Shown here: positions 1 through 13,531 of the stretch, piece by piece | How positions within the stretch are numbered: the first letter of the stretch is position 1 | Layout of the letters: each line of letters opens with the position of its first letter | The notes under the pieces: generated by a model | The model's database searches: none | Told to the model about the DNA's origin: nothing | Seen by the model: only the letters and a program-made list of their open reading frames with translations | Source of the DNA: Vespa crabro | Lineage: Eukaryota > Arthropoda > Insecta > Hymenoptera > Vespidae | Assembly (NCBI RefSeq): GCF_910589235.1 | Contig: NC_060956.1 | Location: 21,042,973 to 21,106,972, forward strand | Length of the DNA stretch: 64,000 bases | Direction: 5' to 3' | Translations under genes and position numbers: made by a program

Positions 1-353
1 AAAGTTGAAGATCATCGATATCATTTTTTAAGGTGAGATCAAATAGGACTAGTCGATCGATCGATAATGTAAATTTCGAGTTATATTTAAAATGGGAACA
101 TACTCGCGGAATCATAAATATTCATTAAAAAATGAATCGCCTCCCTCGATCCAATCAACGCTCTTGATCCGATCGATGATCGTTTCTTTTCTTTTTTTTT
201 CTTTTTCTTTTTTTATTATTTTTTTTTATTCTTACGTCGTACCGTTCTCATAATAATCTTCATTTTGAAGATATTCATTTCAATGTATCATTAAATATTT
301 AAGAGTAATTATGATTTTATTCGTTTGGAATAAATTCGAATATTTCGATATAT

Positions 354-387
<34 letters not shown>

Positions 388-686
388 AAAAAGATTGAAA
401 GAGAAAGAGATTGATGTCTTGATGCCGATCGATTGGTTCCTATCGATCACGCGAATCCGACGGATCATCACGCTCGAATAATTTTTAGGGTGAGAGTTTC
501 CGCCGGAAATACGCGTAACAACAATCACGTTGAAAAAGATCGAATTAGTTTTACTATTGATAATCTGAAAGACGTATTACGATAGGACAAAAATCATGCC
601 GTTGATCTTGATTTTAAAGAGAATTACTATATCATCGATTTTCACTATGAAAATTATTTTTCCCTTTTCCTCTAGTTCTCTTCTAT

Positions 687-689
<3 letters not shown>

Positions 690-720
<31 letters not shown>
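690..720. repeat. Poly-T tract
   Basis: Uninterrupted thymine run of about 31 bases inside a longer pyrimidine-rich stretch (655-728). Confidence 0.93.
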
Positions 721-1124
721 CTTTTTCATTTTTTCTAATAGCAAATCGTACAAAATCGACAATCGAATCCATTTAAACATCTATATGTTTGTTATATATA
801 AAACAAATAGAATTATCTATTTGGTAATCCGTTTGCTTTATAAGTGGACTTTCGTTTTCGTTCGCAAACGAGAAATCTGGCCTTTGTCCTTACAACAGCG
901 AAAACGTGAGAACGAATACGTGTGTTTTAAAACACATAAAAGGAAAACGCATGCGTTACGTTTATGAGAGTAGACTTGTAATTCGACTGTGCGTGCCTCG
1001 AATTAACGTGTGTTTTTTTTTTCTTTTTCTTTTTTTTTTTTCCCCCTTTTCTTTTCTTTTCCTATCGAGATCACGAAAGAGAATAGCTATTTCCTTTGAC
1101 GATATAAACTCTTTGTATGTATCT

Positions 1125-1128
<4 letters not shown>

Positions 1129-1220
<92 letters not shown>
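1129..1220. repeat. (TC)46 dinucleotide array
   Basis: This is a perfect 92-base TC run, one of the longest pure dinucleotide arrays here. It is followed by CCTTTTTC. It reads as poly-Ser-Leu on the plus strand. Confidence 0.97.
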
Positions 1221-1223
<3 letters not shown>

Positions 1224-2108
1224 TTTTCTATCTATCAAAATTTCCAATGAAAATTCTCAAAGAATATAATACACGTGCGAATGGAATTCCATTTGAACGG
1301 GAGTTCATTGTCTCGAATAATTTATTCAAGAAATTTAATTCTAACGTTGAGAACACGATCGTGGAAAAGTGTTTGTATCGGAAAATGAAAAGTGTTCTTT
1401 TTCCTTTTTTTTTTCCTTTTGGATAATTTTCTTCCTTTTTTCTTTTCTTTTCTTTTTCAAATACAACGTGTCGATCACGTTCTCGTATCGTCCGTTAGTT
1501 TGAAAATAATTAGAACGTGATAGAGAAACACCTGTGTGTACACGTGGAGAACAACGATGCTCGAATGCAACTACTTTCCTTTCTACGTATATATACATAT
1601 ATACATACCCACCCATACACGTACACATGTCTATCTCTGTATGTACGCATACGCGTCCTTCTCTCACATTTATACGATCGTTTGGTATGCCTTTGACGAG
1701 ATTTAATTGTTAATCGTGACGCGTAAACGGATATACGAAAGCGCGTCTTTATTAGGATACACCGCACGACGAACGTTACCATGGGGACCATAGGTGACCT
1801 TTATATATGGTGCACCATATTCCTGTCCTATATACATTTTCAATATCTATGTAATCCATAAGGTGCAAACAATTTTCTCTTTCTTTTTTTTTTTTCCTTT
1901 ATGTTCCGTTTAATAAATTTACTTAAAAAAATGAAAAACAAAAAAAAAAGAAAAAAAGAGAAGTAATCTGTTACGTTCGCTTCATATTTACGTCAGCTCA
2001 AAACAAAAACAAACAAAAAATGTATTCAATTACAAGAGGAAAAATCGAAGGAAATTCTGAAATTTGTATCAGCGAAAATGATTCACTTTTTCACTCGGTA
2101 AATTTTAT

Positions 2109-2152
<44 letters not shown>

Positions 2153-2310
2153 AAAAAAAAAATAAAAAAATTTAAATATAGAAAAAAAAAGAGAGAAAAA
2201 ATAGTAGGAAAAATTGACAAAATTGAAGAAATTCAATCAATCTCCTCGTTCGAGATGTATGAATTCGATATTAGCATACTAAATATTATCAAAAAGAAAA
2301 AAAAATAATT

Positions 2311-2315
<5 letters not shown>

Positions 2316-2390
<75 letters not shown>
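2316..2390. repeat. (TC)n array
   Basis: Perfect TC/CT run of 75 bases. A (GA)-rich block at 2523-2566 on the same strand is its complement and could pair with it. Confidence 0.96.
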
Positions 2391-2393
<3 letters not shown>

Positions 2394-3293
2394 GTGATTT
2401 TCGAGTGAAAGAAAAACTGTTACATATCATCGCAAAAATAAAGCTTCTTTTCGTGCAATACAAACGTTCTACGGTGAAAAACTCAAATGAGAACACTTTT
2501 TAATATCACGAAAAAAACTTGCGAGAGAGAGAGAGACAGAGAGAGAGAGAAAAGAGAGAGAGAGGAAATGGAAAGATATAAAGAAAGAAAAATGAAACAA
2601 CGACATTGAAGTTAAGACGGCTAGATTTCAAGCGTAGAAACGTCGGTTTAGAAGAGCCTCGGTTAGGCGAGATTTTTGCCGTTTTTTCTCTTTACACGCC
2701 ATGCCTTTTTCTTCTTCTTTTTCTTTATCTTTTTCGCAGAATAAAGAAACAAAACGAAAGAAAAGAGAAGATAGAAGAAAATCAAAAGAAACGGAAAATG
2801 AGTAGAAATGAATGAAATAGAAACGAGTAGGAAAGAGATGAGAGGAGAGAAGAGGAGAGAAGAGGAGAGGAGAGGAGAGAAGAGAGAAGAGAAAAGAGGA
2901 GCTTTCACGATCGGGAGGCGTGCACGAAGAAGACACTTATCTATGGCGTTTGCCTTCGTATTACATCTTTCTAGTGCTCGGAAACGACGCGTTGCCGGCG
3001 TAATCCCCTTAATCGTGCTTACACACGCTCATCCATGAATGCATCAACGTACCACGAGAGATATCTCTGGAAAAGAGGTAAAAAAAAAGAAACAAAAAAT
3101 AATACGCGCGCGCGCACACACGCACACTTAAACATGACTTCGAGATACAGCTTAAAACTCGTTCCTATGTTCGACGTAAACCGTACAAACCAATGTATAA
3201 ACGGGACTCTGTGTTATTCTAATCCTATTGGATAAACTCGAAAAAAAAAAAAAGAAAAGAAAAAATAGAAGAAGAAGGAAACACGAAGTAAAC

Positions 3294-3322
3294 ATAAATA
3301 AATAAATAAATAAATAAATAAA
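3294..3322. repeat. (AAAT)n array
   Basis: About seven AAAT units inside an A-rich block. Confidence 0.9.
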
Positions 3323-4305
3323 CAGAAAAAAATATTCCAGTACTAAGAAGTTTATCGGATCGACTTTCTTTTATCTCTTTTCTTCCCCCTTTTTCTTCTT
3401 TTCGTTCCTTCTTTTTTTTTTTTTTTTGTTCCTTTCTAAAGCAAATTATAACTATCACGAAAATAGACCTATGTATATTTGAGAAAAAGAAAAAAAAATA
3501 CGATAAAAAAAGAAAAACGAAAAAAAAAAAAAAGGCCGACGTCTTTCGAGAGCTTTGTTTTAAATTCGTCGTTCACTTCAACCCCCTCCCCGTGTCTCGT
3601 CACAATCCCAAACTCCCTCTCCTCTCTTTCGTTTCTCAGTCTCCTCCTAACGCCCGTACATTTTCATTAACGAACGGTCAGTAGTAACGCGTCAGGAGTG
3701 TGACGGTCGAACGCCATTTGGCATAACGGTATAGCGTTTCTCTCCTCCTCCCCCCCCTCCCTCCCTCCCCCCTCGCTACCTCCTACCGTCTCTAACAACA
3801 CGTCGGGCTCACTCGTTCGTTCGCTTTTACGGCATAACGTTTCTTCCTTCAGCCCATTGGGAGTGGAGCTTTTTCTCTCACGGTTTCACGTTAAAAACCT
3901 ACGTTTAACCAAAGCGTACCAGCTACAAGCTAGTTTTATTTTTATTTATTTTAATTATTTTTCTTTTCTTTTTCATTTATTCCTTTTTCCCTCACCGTGT
4001 TTTGTTCCTATCGTTTTGCTTTTCTTCTTTCTTTCATCCTTTTTCTATTTTTTTTTTCTTTTTTTCTTTTTTTTTTTTTTTTGATCTTATTAAGAGAACT
4101 TCCGACGAAATTGAATTGACAGAAGGAGGAGGAGGAGGAGGAAGAAGAAGAAAAAAAGAAAAAAGGAAAAAGAAGAAAAAAGGGTACAAACGCGATTCAA
4201 GACTGATGACGATGATGACTTATTTGATCTTAATTTTGTCTTAATTTAATTTAGCACTTTTCCTTCTCTTTTTTTTCTTCTTTTTTACGTTCTAACTCGA
4301 ACGTC

Positions 4306-4357
4306 TATCATCATCATCATCATCATCATCACCATCACCATCATCATCATCATCATC
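4306..4357. repeat. (CAT)n trinucleotide array
   Basis: CAT repeats interrupted by ACC/CAC variants. Confidence 0.92.
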
Positions 4358-4496
4358 CAACCGGACTCTACCAACTCTTTCTTCGTATATAGAAATTTTC
4401 ACGCGTGACTTTTCTATCTTTGAACTAGATTTGCCTCCTGGCTGCGCCAGGAAACGTGCTAATAGACCGCGAAAAGTGCATGCACAAAAACTGTAC

Positions 4497-4562
4497 GCTC
4501 TGCTCTGCTCTGCTCTGCTCTGCTCTGCTCTGCTCTTTTGCTCTGCTCTGCTCTGCTCTGTT
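4497..4562. repeat. (GCTCT)n pentanucleotide array
   Basis: Two blocks of GCTCT units separated by TTTTG, grading into diverged CTCTAACTCTGCTC. It produces the false LLCSALLCSAL reading. Confidence 0.94.
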
Positions 4563-5218
4563 CTCCTCTAACTCTGCTCTAACATGTCTACGCCGTATTC
4601 TTGTATACCGATATCGTATGGGTGTGTATTATGCTCCAGAACGCATATGTGTAACAGCCGTTACGACTGCATTACGACGAGATAAGGAAAAGAAAAAGAA
4701 AAAGAGAAAAAAAAAGAAAAGAAAAAGAAAAAAGAGAAAAAAGGAAAAGAAAAAAGAAGAAATATATCGGTCAGTGACTTTCGCTCGAGAAAACGTTCTC
4801 TGTAAGTATATGTATATATACATATGTATGTAAAATACAGCTTTTATGCTTCCTCAATGAGAACGATGAATATATCGCGACGTTTTTATCTTTTTGTGAA
4901 AAAGAAAAAAGAAAAAAGAAAAAAAAAGAAAAAAAAAAAAGAACAAACGAGAGAGATAAAAGGAAAAAAAAAACAAAAAAAAAAAAAAACAATGAGTCTC
5001 GTCTGGGATCGAAGTCGTTTGAAGTCATTTTTTAAGATACAATTTTGTTTCTTTTTCCCCCCTCCCCCCCCCCACTTTGTGTCTAACAGTAAGAGTTACA
5101 AGTTATCTAACATCTCATATTTGAAATAAGAAAAAAAAGAAGAAAAAAAAAAAACGAATAGTATGGAGTCATACTCGTGTACGTTAAACCGTTAAACTTA
5201 TGAGCATAGAAACTAGAA

Positions 5219-5784
5219 CAGGGGTTTTCATAGAATTCTAAAGAGACATTTATTTTTTCTTCGTTTGTTCGTTTGTTCATAATATTATTAGATTAATATT
5301 ATTCTTTATCTCGTTTCGAATTAATATAATGAATATATTGATGTGACAGCTTTAATCGTTCTTCAATATCTTATGCGAGTGAGAATAATTCGTGAAAAAA
5401 AAAAGAAAAAAAAAAAAAAAAAAGTAACAACAAAAAGAGAAACAAAAACAAAAAAGAAAACAAATACCTAATGTTCTCTAGTATTATATATATGTATATA
5501 TATTTTTTTTTGTTTTGTTTTGTTTTGTTTTTGAATCGTATAAATAACAGTATACATTATTATATATTAGTAAATATTTATGCATCATGTAATAATATAT
5601 ATCCTTCATGGTATATCTATTAATATACATAGATAATAATTCTTCGTGATACATTTATTAATATATGAATACTAACTCTTAGAAATATATTGCATATATA
5701 GATAGATCATTGTGTATATCTCTTTAGAATGGATCTCGCAACCCTCTCCGTTTAGAAAGCAACCCCAGAGTTTGAAAACCACTG
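5219..5784. mobile_element. Decayed hAT-like non-autonomous element (MITE)
   Basis: The left end reads CAGGGGTTTTCA. The right end, on the minus strand, reads CAGTGGTTTTCAAACTCTGG. The first 12 bases match at 11 positions. Just inside, both ends share ATTCTAAAGAGA(C/T)AT, but the right end carries about 45 extra bases before it, so the ends are asymmetric. The CAGNGGTT(C/T)TCAAACT start is characteristic of the hAT/Charlie superfamily. No transposase is encoded in about 570 bp, and the interior is AT-rich with diverged repeats. The flanking 8-mers (AACTAGAA and AGGTAAGA) agree at only 4 of 8 positions, so a target-site duplication is not clear and the element is probably old. A GAG|GTAAGA at its right end mimics a splice donor. 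Confidence 0.5.
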
Positions 5785-6120
5785 AGGTAAGATTTCGCGA
5801 AATGTCTAATTTATATAACGCGTTGCAGTCTGGTCCGATCTCTTTTCCCTTTCCGCAGAGTGCCGGGCAGTGAAAGTGAAGGAGCACGGATAAGAAGGCA
5901 AAAGGCTTCTCCTCACCTCGCCTCACCTCGCCTAACATTCTCCTCTACTCTCCCTTCCTCACCTCTTCGTTCCTTTTCTTTCCTCTTTCCTCTTTCCTCT
6001 CTTCTTTCCTCCCTTCCGAGCAAGACGATGGATACACTGCGATAACGCGAATTCGCCGCCAAGAGAACTCGTTTCTCTTCTCGTGCGATTCAATGGAAAT
6101 GATCGATACATATATCGATC

Positions 6121-6121
<1 letters not shown>

Positions 6122-6200
<79 letters not shown>
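6122..6200. repeat. (TTA)n trinucleotide array
   Basis: About 26 TTA units with one AGT interruption near the right end. It gives poly-Ile in both strands' false frames. Confidence 0.96.
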
Positions 6201-6201
<1 letters not shown>

Positions 6202-6676
6202 CCTACGACACGTACGACACGATGAATCGATCATTCTATTGATCGATATTGTACGAATAGATCATTCTACCTTCCGAGGTTTTTCATTTAGAGAACATAA
6301 AAAAGAAAAGTCATCTCGATCGAAGAATCAATGCCGACTTTGTAAATCACTTGATATTAACTTGATATTACCATGTTCGACGTAATAATTATAATATCTT
6401 GTTTTTGATTATTTCGATAAGAAAAAAAGAAAAATAACCTTTTTTTTTTTTTTTTCTTTTTTTCCCTTAATACGTACGAATATTCTCAAATACGATTTCT
6501 TTCTGTTTTTTTTCTTTTTTTTTTTTTTACGCTTAATATAATATAATCATTCAATCGATTGGCTTTCCTTTTTCAATGGTTTCCTTTCTTTTTTTGTGTG
6601 TGTTTTTTATTTTTTTAAGAAGGATCAATGAAATAGCCGTGTAGAGTACGTCGGACCTTGGCTCGTAAATCCTTCG

Positions 6677-6688
<12 letters not shown>

Positions 6689-6760
<72 letters not shown>
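6689..6760. repeat. (TC)n array
   Basis: Perfect TC run, preceded by TATCTC variants from about 6676. Confidence 0.96.
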
Positions 6761-6766
<6 letters not shown>

Positions 6767-7333
6767 ATCTCTTAGTTCCATCGAAATTTATAGCTTTATC
6801 GGTTCCATCTAGAGAGGTTAAAACCCAAAAGAAATGAAAAAAAAAAAAAAAAAAAGAAAAAAAAAAGCAAAATAACGTTGATGAGTATTACAGTAACGTT
6901 TTTCTAATTAATCCTAGTATTCCTCGAGGAAGATTTTTTTCATTTATGAAGTACGAACTAAAAGTTGGATTGAGTAACGATCACTTTCGCTCGTTTCACT
7001 TCGATCTTTTTCAACGATTTTCAAAAGTCCAACTCTATTTGCCAAACACTCTGTGTCCCATCTTACTTCGTAATATATATATATATATATCGCGACTGAA
7101 TAATAAAACTGGTAAGAAAGATTGAGGAAGAATGGGATGATGATGATGATGATGATGATGATGGAAGGGACGGGGGAGGTGTCGAATTCATTTAGATTTT
7201 AAGTTACTTTTTTCTTTTTCTCCGGAATTTTTTTCTTTTCTTTTTTTCTTTTTTTTTCTTTTTTATATGTCCTTCGTACGACGAAGACGAAGAATCTTCT
7301 TTCTCTCGCGGAGAAAAAAAATAAAGTAATAGA

Positions 7334-7366
<33 letters not shown>

Positions 7367-8007
7367 ATAAAAAAAAAAAAAAAGAGATCGGATACTCTCG
7401 GATCGGAAGAATAATTATTTCGAGTAGCCACCTTATTCCAGCACTCGACCACGACGTTCCTCTATAGCCGTGCCCCTAACTCCCCCTCCTGCCCCTCTCC
7501 ACTCCCGCCTCGTCCAACTCGCCCCTACCCACCCACCCATCTCGCTATGCCCGCGCGCCGCACGTTACCCATTTTATGCTCTAGATAATATAGCCCCGCC
7601 ATAAGAAAATAAACCTAGCGTGCCCGAAAACACACTACCTTACTTACTTACTTACTACGTATTCTCTATTTTCGAAGGGAGAAAAAAAAGGGGAAAAAAA
7701 AAAAAATAAAAAAAAAAAAAAAAAGAAAAGGAATCCGTTCGATCGGCATGAACATTAAAATATACGAGCGTGCGATACGGGCATGCGAATAGTTTTGATC
7801 GATAAACGATCTATAGATCTTTTTTTTTTTCTTCAGTAAATTTTTCAAACCTTTTTTAAACAACATTGAAAGTGTTTGATTTGAATTTAATCCGTGTTTA
7901 TCGTATATTCATTTATAAAAATTATCTGCTCGGTTCATTATTTATTTCATTTCTTAAATAATATATATATATATTTATATATATATAAATAGAAATGGAT
8001 GAATGAG

Positions 8008-8075
<68 letters not shown>

Positions 8076-8114
8076 CAGATAGATAGATAGATAGAGAGAT
8101 AGAGAAAGATAGAT
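8008..8114. repeat. (GATA)n tetranucleotide array
   Basis: About 25 GATA units with a GACA and two GAGA variants near the right end. GATA arrays are widespread in animal genomes; no function can be read from this one. Confidence 0.96.
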
Positions 8115-8510
8115 GTTCCTATCGAGAATTCGAACTCTTTAGAGCAGAACTATCTTCTTCTTTCTTTTTTTATTTCTTTCTTCTTTGTAAAAAATAAATA
8201 GCTGATTCGTTGCTCTATATACAAAAGGAGGAAGAAGAAAAAGAAGAAGAAGAAGAAGAAGAAGTGGAGGAGAAGGACAAATAATAAAAATAATAAAAAT
8301 AATGAAAATAATAAAAATAATAAAAATAAACGGGCTAATAGAAAACGATGATCGAGTTCAGCTTAGGAAGCAGGGCGAACGTCCGGTGCGATAACATATG
8401 TTTTATAAGCGTAACGCGTGCACCAACGTAGTACATCCGTATACGCCGCTTTTGCGTTCGACATTCTGATATCGAACGGACATTTCTTCCTTTCTCTCTC
8501 TCTCTTTTTT

Positions 8511-8543
<33 letters not shown>

Positions 8544-8759
8544 ATCTATCTATCTCTTTTTCTATCTCTCTCTCTCTTCCTCGTTAGAAAATTTACCGTT
8601 GCTATTCGACACCCTTTCTTTCAAACACGACACTTCGTCATTTCCCTTTAAAATCCCTTTCTTCTTTCTTTATCTATTTCTTTTTTTTTCTTTTCTTTTT
8701 GGTACTTTGATCCCTTTTCCTTTTATCTCGTACACTTTACACTTCGACGTTTGTTTAAC

Positions 8760-8794
8760 TTTCTTCTTCTTCTTCTTCTTCTTCTTCTTCTTCT
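8760..8794. repeat. (TTC)n array
   Basis: About 11 TTC units. A (GAA)n block at 8236-8263 is its complement, 0.5 kb away. Confidence 0.93.
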
Positions 8795-9703
8795 ATTTTC
8801 TCATCTTCCTTTTATTTATTGAAACTTTCCCGTTAAAGTGGAGAACAAAAAAAAAAAAAAAAAAATAGAAAAAAACTTATTTCAATATTACTACCGTGTT
8901 TCGTAGTAAATTATACGTACGCTCGATTTATCGACACCATGTACACCTACACGCACGCACACGCACGCACGCACGAAAGAAAAAAATCAAAACGAAAAAA
9001 AAAAGAAATAATAATAATAATAATAATAATAACAACGATACAAATAGAAAAGATAAAAGACAGGCAACGTTTCGTTAGAGAAGACCGTTCGTAGTGTCGT
9101 TTATTGTCCGCGGTTGCCTTCGAACTGACACGCGGTGCAGCCGCGCGAAGAAAGCCGCGGGAGAGTTGTCCGTCCGTTCGTTTCTAAAGGAGTAGGGATA
9201 ACGCGAGAGTGGATTACCAGAGTTGATACCAGCTAAGAAAAGGACACCCGTTATAATACGATCGTGTTTCTCTGTAAGAAACCTCGGACGTCTAGCACGC
9301 CCACCATACGAATGATTCGTCCTTGCTGCGATGCTCTTCGAAGATACATACATATACACGTTTATGATTATATATATATATATATATATGAGTGTATGTG
9401 TATGTGTGTGTGTGTGTGTGCGCGCACGCGCGCGCACGCGTTTATCTCTGTGTGTGACTATGCAACAAAGGTGTCAAACTTATTTTTGTTCTTTACTCAT
9501 ACTTCAAAATTTTAAATACAATTTTGTTAAGTATACAAAACCTACCGATCATTTCCCCCCCCCCCCCCCATTATTTCTATATATTCATTCACCCATATGA
9601 TATATTCGTACGTTCAATTATGTGTTATAATAATTTATAAATGGAACAAAAAATAAGTATATAAGTAAGTAAATAAATATGCGTTGAAAAAAAATATACG
9701 TAT

Positions 9704-9705
9704 AC

Positions 9706-9739
<34 letters not shown>

Positions 9740-9748
9740 ATATATATA
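9704..9748. repeat. (TA)n(TG)n(TA)n compound array
   Basis: TA run to 9720, TG run 9721-9739, then TA again. Its reverse complement matches the (CA)n(TA)n array at 9939-9989. Confidence 0.94.
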
Positions 9749-9934
9749 CGGAGCAATCTTTGATTTGAATAGATTTAGAAATTAGAATTACCAGGCTGCA
9801 AAGCAAGATTTCTCTGAAACGCGTTTCGGTGCTATAAATGGATCGAGGTTCCATAGTTGAAGTCTTCTTCGAATTTGCATCACTCGCTAAATATCGTACG
9901 TAGAGATATAGAGAGATATCTCTATAGTAGATAC

Positions 9935-9938
<4 letters not shown>

Positions 9939-9989
<51 letters not shown>
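9939..9989. repeat. (CA)n(TA)n compound array
   Basis: CA run of about 15 units followed by about 10 TA units, complementary in opposite orientation to 9704-9739. Confidence 0.94.
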
Positions 9990-10564
9990 CAGTTCGATGA
10001 AAATATCTATTGAAAATTTATTTAAACACTTGGAGAGATCAGTTATAAGAGGAAACACCCGTTAGATTAAGAAGAAACGAACGAGACTCCTCCTACGAGT
10101 CCTTGAAAAGGTTGAGAGATCCCACTTCGGATCATACGGATCGGTCAGCACGACGATGACAATGATTATGAAATTACATGGTCTTTGATAATACTGGATG
10201 GCATGTTACGTCGAAGTCAATGGGTGATGATGATCATTCGTGATAATACGAAGACGAATTTTTTCTTCGAACGCGTGGACGACGTATCAAATCATTCACG
10301 TTTTCATTATATTAACATTAAAATAACGAATTATTCGTTTTTTAAATTTTCTAATGATATTTTTCTACAACGAATAATGAAAAATCCTTCTTCGTTCGAC
10401 TTAATTAAATTTCAGTGATATTTTCTACATAAGTATTGCCTTTCATACTATCTCCGTCTCTCTATCTTTCTCTATTTCTATGTACATGTATCCTATAAAT
10501 ACGCACATATACGTTCACACACACGTTCATAATTTATTACTTATTACCTTAGTTAAAAATATAT

Positions 10565-10591
10565 ATGTTACATATGTTATATATGTAACAT
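10565..10591. repeat. Perfect 11-bp inverted repeat, 5-base loop
   Basis: ATGTTACATAT and ATATGTAACAT flank GTTAT. The arms are AT-rich but not a simple repeat. There is no terminal T-run that would suggest a terminator. Confidence 0.65.
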
Positions 10592-10901
10592 CGACTCTCT
10601 CGGCAAGCGAACAATTTCACCGCTACTTTCTTTCCGCAATGTCGATGGTTTACACATAATTATTATTGCGATGATGATAATGGTAATGACGACTACGATC
10701 TACGACGACTATGACTACGGCTATGACGACGACGATGATGATGATGATAATGACGATGACGATGATGATGATAATGATTATGAGAATTGTAATAGTATTA
10801 CGACGGGATATCAATTACCATACGAGAACGGGAACAATACGAGAAAATTTATTTTTACGTGAATATCATTATTATCCATTGTATAAATGTATACATGTAT
10901 T

Positions 10902-10903
<2 letters not shown>

Positions 10904-10976
<73 letters not shown>
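10904..10976. repeat. (TA)36 array
   Basis: Perfect TA run of 73 bases. It is self-complementary and can extrude as a hairpin. Confidence 0.97.
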
Positions 10977-10984
<8 letters not shown>

Positions 10985-11726
10985 TATCATCTAATATTTA
11001 TAAAGTAATTAAAATCAAATATTACGATACGTTTTATCAAAATATTTCTATACGTCTCTCTCTCTCTCTCTCTCTCTTTCAACTACTTTATAGATAAGTA
11101 ATTTCTTGAAAAAAAAAAGAAAAAAAAACAACGAGGAGGAGAAGAAGGAAAAAAAGAATTACAATGAAATTACATTGATAATATCAAACTCATTATTTTT
11201 AGCAAGACGCAATGTATATATCGTTTCCTGCATAACAATCTCATATTACGTAAAATCGGTAGACGTGTTCGTTCGTTTCCGCGGAAGCGAATATAAATTA
11301 AATATTAATACTTCTCCCTCTTTCTCTCTTTCTTTCTCTCTATTTTTTTTTCTCTCTCTTTCTCTGTCTTTATTTTACTTTTACCGAGCCACTCGTCGTC
11401 CCAAGTCGCTCGCGATCCCTTCACTTTTCACATAATATAATCCGTATACGAATGTATTACACGATTTAATAACTAGAGCGACCACAACCATTTCTCATTT
11501 AACGTACTTAATTGCCACAACTGATCCAACATTCATAATTACGAACAGGAATTACTTTTTTCTTGGTGTCTGGATTCATGTAATACGATGTTCCTTCGAA
11601 GGATGGATCATGATCTTTTTTAATATTCCTTTTCTCGTAACAATATTTTTATAATGTATTAACATACAATTCAATTTTTGCGAATGTATAATAGAAAAGA
11701 CGAAAGAACAAGCAAAAAAAATTATT

Positions 11727-11778
<52 letters not shown>

Positions 11779-12580
11779 TTAGTGTGTCAGTTAATTGGAA
11801 AAATGTATTCGTGTTACATATATTCATTTGTCGTCGGTATGATCGATGAAAATGAATTTTCTTGTCTCATCGAGAAACTTCCCCTATCCTCTTTTATAAT
11901 AATATTTGATTTTAATCGGAACGAAAAAGGTGCTCAGACAGAAATGAAATCTCTCTCTCTCTCTCTTTCTCTCCTCCTTCCCTCTTTCTCTCCTTTTCAT
12001 CACGATCGTCTAGATAATGGAGTTTCTACCGACAGACGGATTAAACATTTGGATATCCCAAGTGAAATCTGATTTCGAAGAACTTTCCATTTAAAGTATT
12101 CAAAGTTTATAATAAGATATAAGAAATAAGAAAACTTTCTTTTTAATTCTAAAATATTGTCAAATATTTATATATACATGTGCGCGTACATACACTCACA
12201 TACACATAAACATTCTTTAGTAATTTTTTTAACATACATATAACATCACACACACAAACACACATACACACACTTATATATTTTCAATTGATATATTCAC
12301 TTCATTCTTGTCAGAATGATCGCGAGCAAACAAATAAATTCATTTTGACGTTTAGCCGTACACCGCAACCAACGATCCTCGTTCAAACTCAAAACCTTTT
12401 CGAAATCGATCACACAGCCGTCAAGCAAGCAACCAACTAAACAACAACCTATTCGGCTCTCTCCCTCCCTATTTACCCCCTCTGTCACCCCTTCCTATCC
12501 CACTTCGAAACGAATTACAAAATCCTCCACATTGAGGAGGACCAGAGATCGTTGAGGCTAAGCGTTTGTGCGCTAAGCTT

Positions 12581-12613
<33 letters not shown>

Positions 12614-13095
12614 TTCTCTATGAATACTGCTGTGACTAGAGCGAGAGAGGGAGATGGGGGGTGGGGACTAGAGGACCGTGAAGAATTTTGCAATCGACAC
12701 TCCGTGACCGAAGCTATCGAACTCGAGCGATCGACCGCGCTGTGTCGAGACGTACCGTGAAATCGATAACACGCTTAGAGAAAGAGAATAATAAACGAGC
12801 TCGCCTCGCAGCGGGTTATCGACAGGCTCGTCGAGAAGAGAACGTGGTCGAAGCAATCGATAGAAACGATATCTCTCTTCCGTCTCCGTGTCGATCTAAA
12901 CATAAAGAGAAAAGAAAAGAAACAAAGAAAAGAAAAGAAAAAACAAATCTCTCTCTCTCTTTCTCTCTCCGCCCCCCTTCCCCCTTCCATTCGGTCTTAC
13001 CATCTTGACATCCCTTGTTTCTTTTCAAGGCTCAAAAGAGAATCCAACGAAAACAAGAGGGAAACTTTGAGAATGAGAGAATGTGTGAGAGAGAC

Positions 13096-13135
<40 letters not shown>

Positions 13136-13460
13136 AGAGAGAAAGAGAGAGAAGTATAATGGAAGAAGGAGAGAGAGAGAGAGAGAGAGAGAGAGTAACT
13201 GTGATTAACGACACGACGAAACAATAAATCCCACGGTTGTCTATAATAGCTTGTAAAGTTAAATCATTTCCCGAGGTGAAACTCCAAAGTAACTACACTG
13301 TTTCCCGCAGGGCGGGAACTTTTACGAGCAGACATGACGCGACTTCCAAAGACCAAAAGTCGTAGTAGCATCCTTCCTTTCCTCCCCTCCCCCCTCCCCC
13401 GTCCCTATACCTACCCTCATATCCCTTCTTTACCTTCCGTCCTCTCCGTACTCCTTACCT

Positions 13461-13468
13461 ACCACCAC

Positions 13469-13501
<33 letters not shown>

Positions 13502-13531
13502 TGTCGTCGTCGTCGTCGTCGTCGTCGTCAC
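13461..13531. repeat. (ATC)n(GTC)n compound trinucleotide array
   Basis: ACC/ATC units switch abruptly to GTC units at about 13502, giving a His-run then Arg-run false frame. Confidence 0.94.

Larger units (their letters stand above)
1..5218. other. Repeat-rich non-coding stretch
   Basis: AT-rich spacer or intron filled with TC, TA, poly-A/T, AAAT, CAT and GCTCT arrays. The block around 3540-3860 is richer in C and CpG, has few arrays and contains a poly-C tract near 3750. It could be regulatory, but no promoter motif was identified with confidence. All open frames here pass through repeats. Confidence 0.7.

Noticed and set aside
4436..4452. Hairpin TCCTGGC/GCCAGGA
   Set aside because: Seven-base stem with three-base loop and no T-run; likely chance, with no terminator role expected in this genome.
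5757..5790. GAG|GTAAGA donor on the plus strand
   Set aside because: It lies at the right end of the hAT-like element and no convincing coding exon precedes it.
9618..10058. 146-codon minus-strand frame with YIYI and VCVC/THTH segments
   Set aside because: Both ends are TA, TG and CA arrays. The unique core of about 60 codons has no start, splice site or recognised domain.
12981..13016. AAGATG|GTAAGA donor with short upstream frame (minus)
   Set aside because: The possible exon is about 31 bases with a pyrimidine tract provided by general purine/pyrimidine bias; nothing connects it to other exons.
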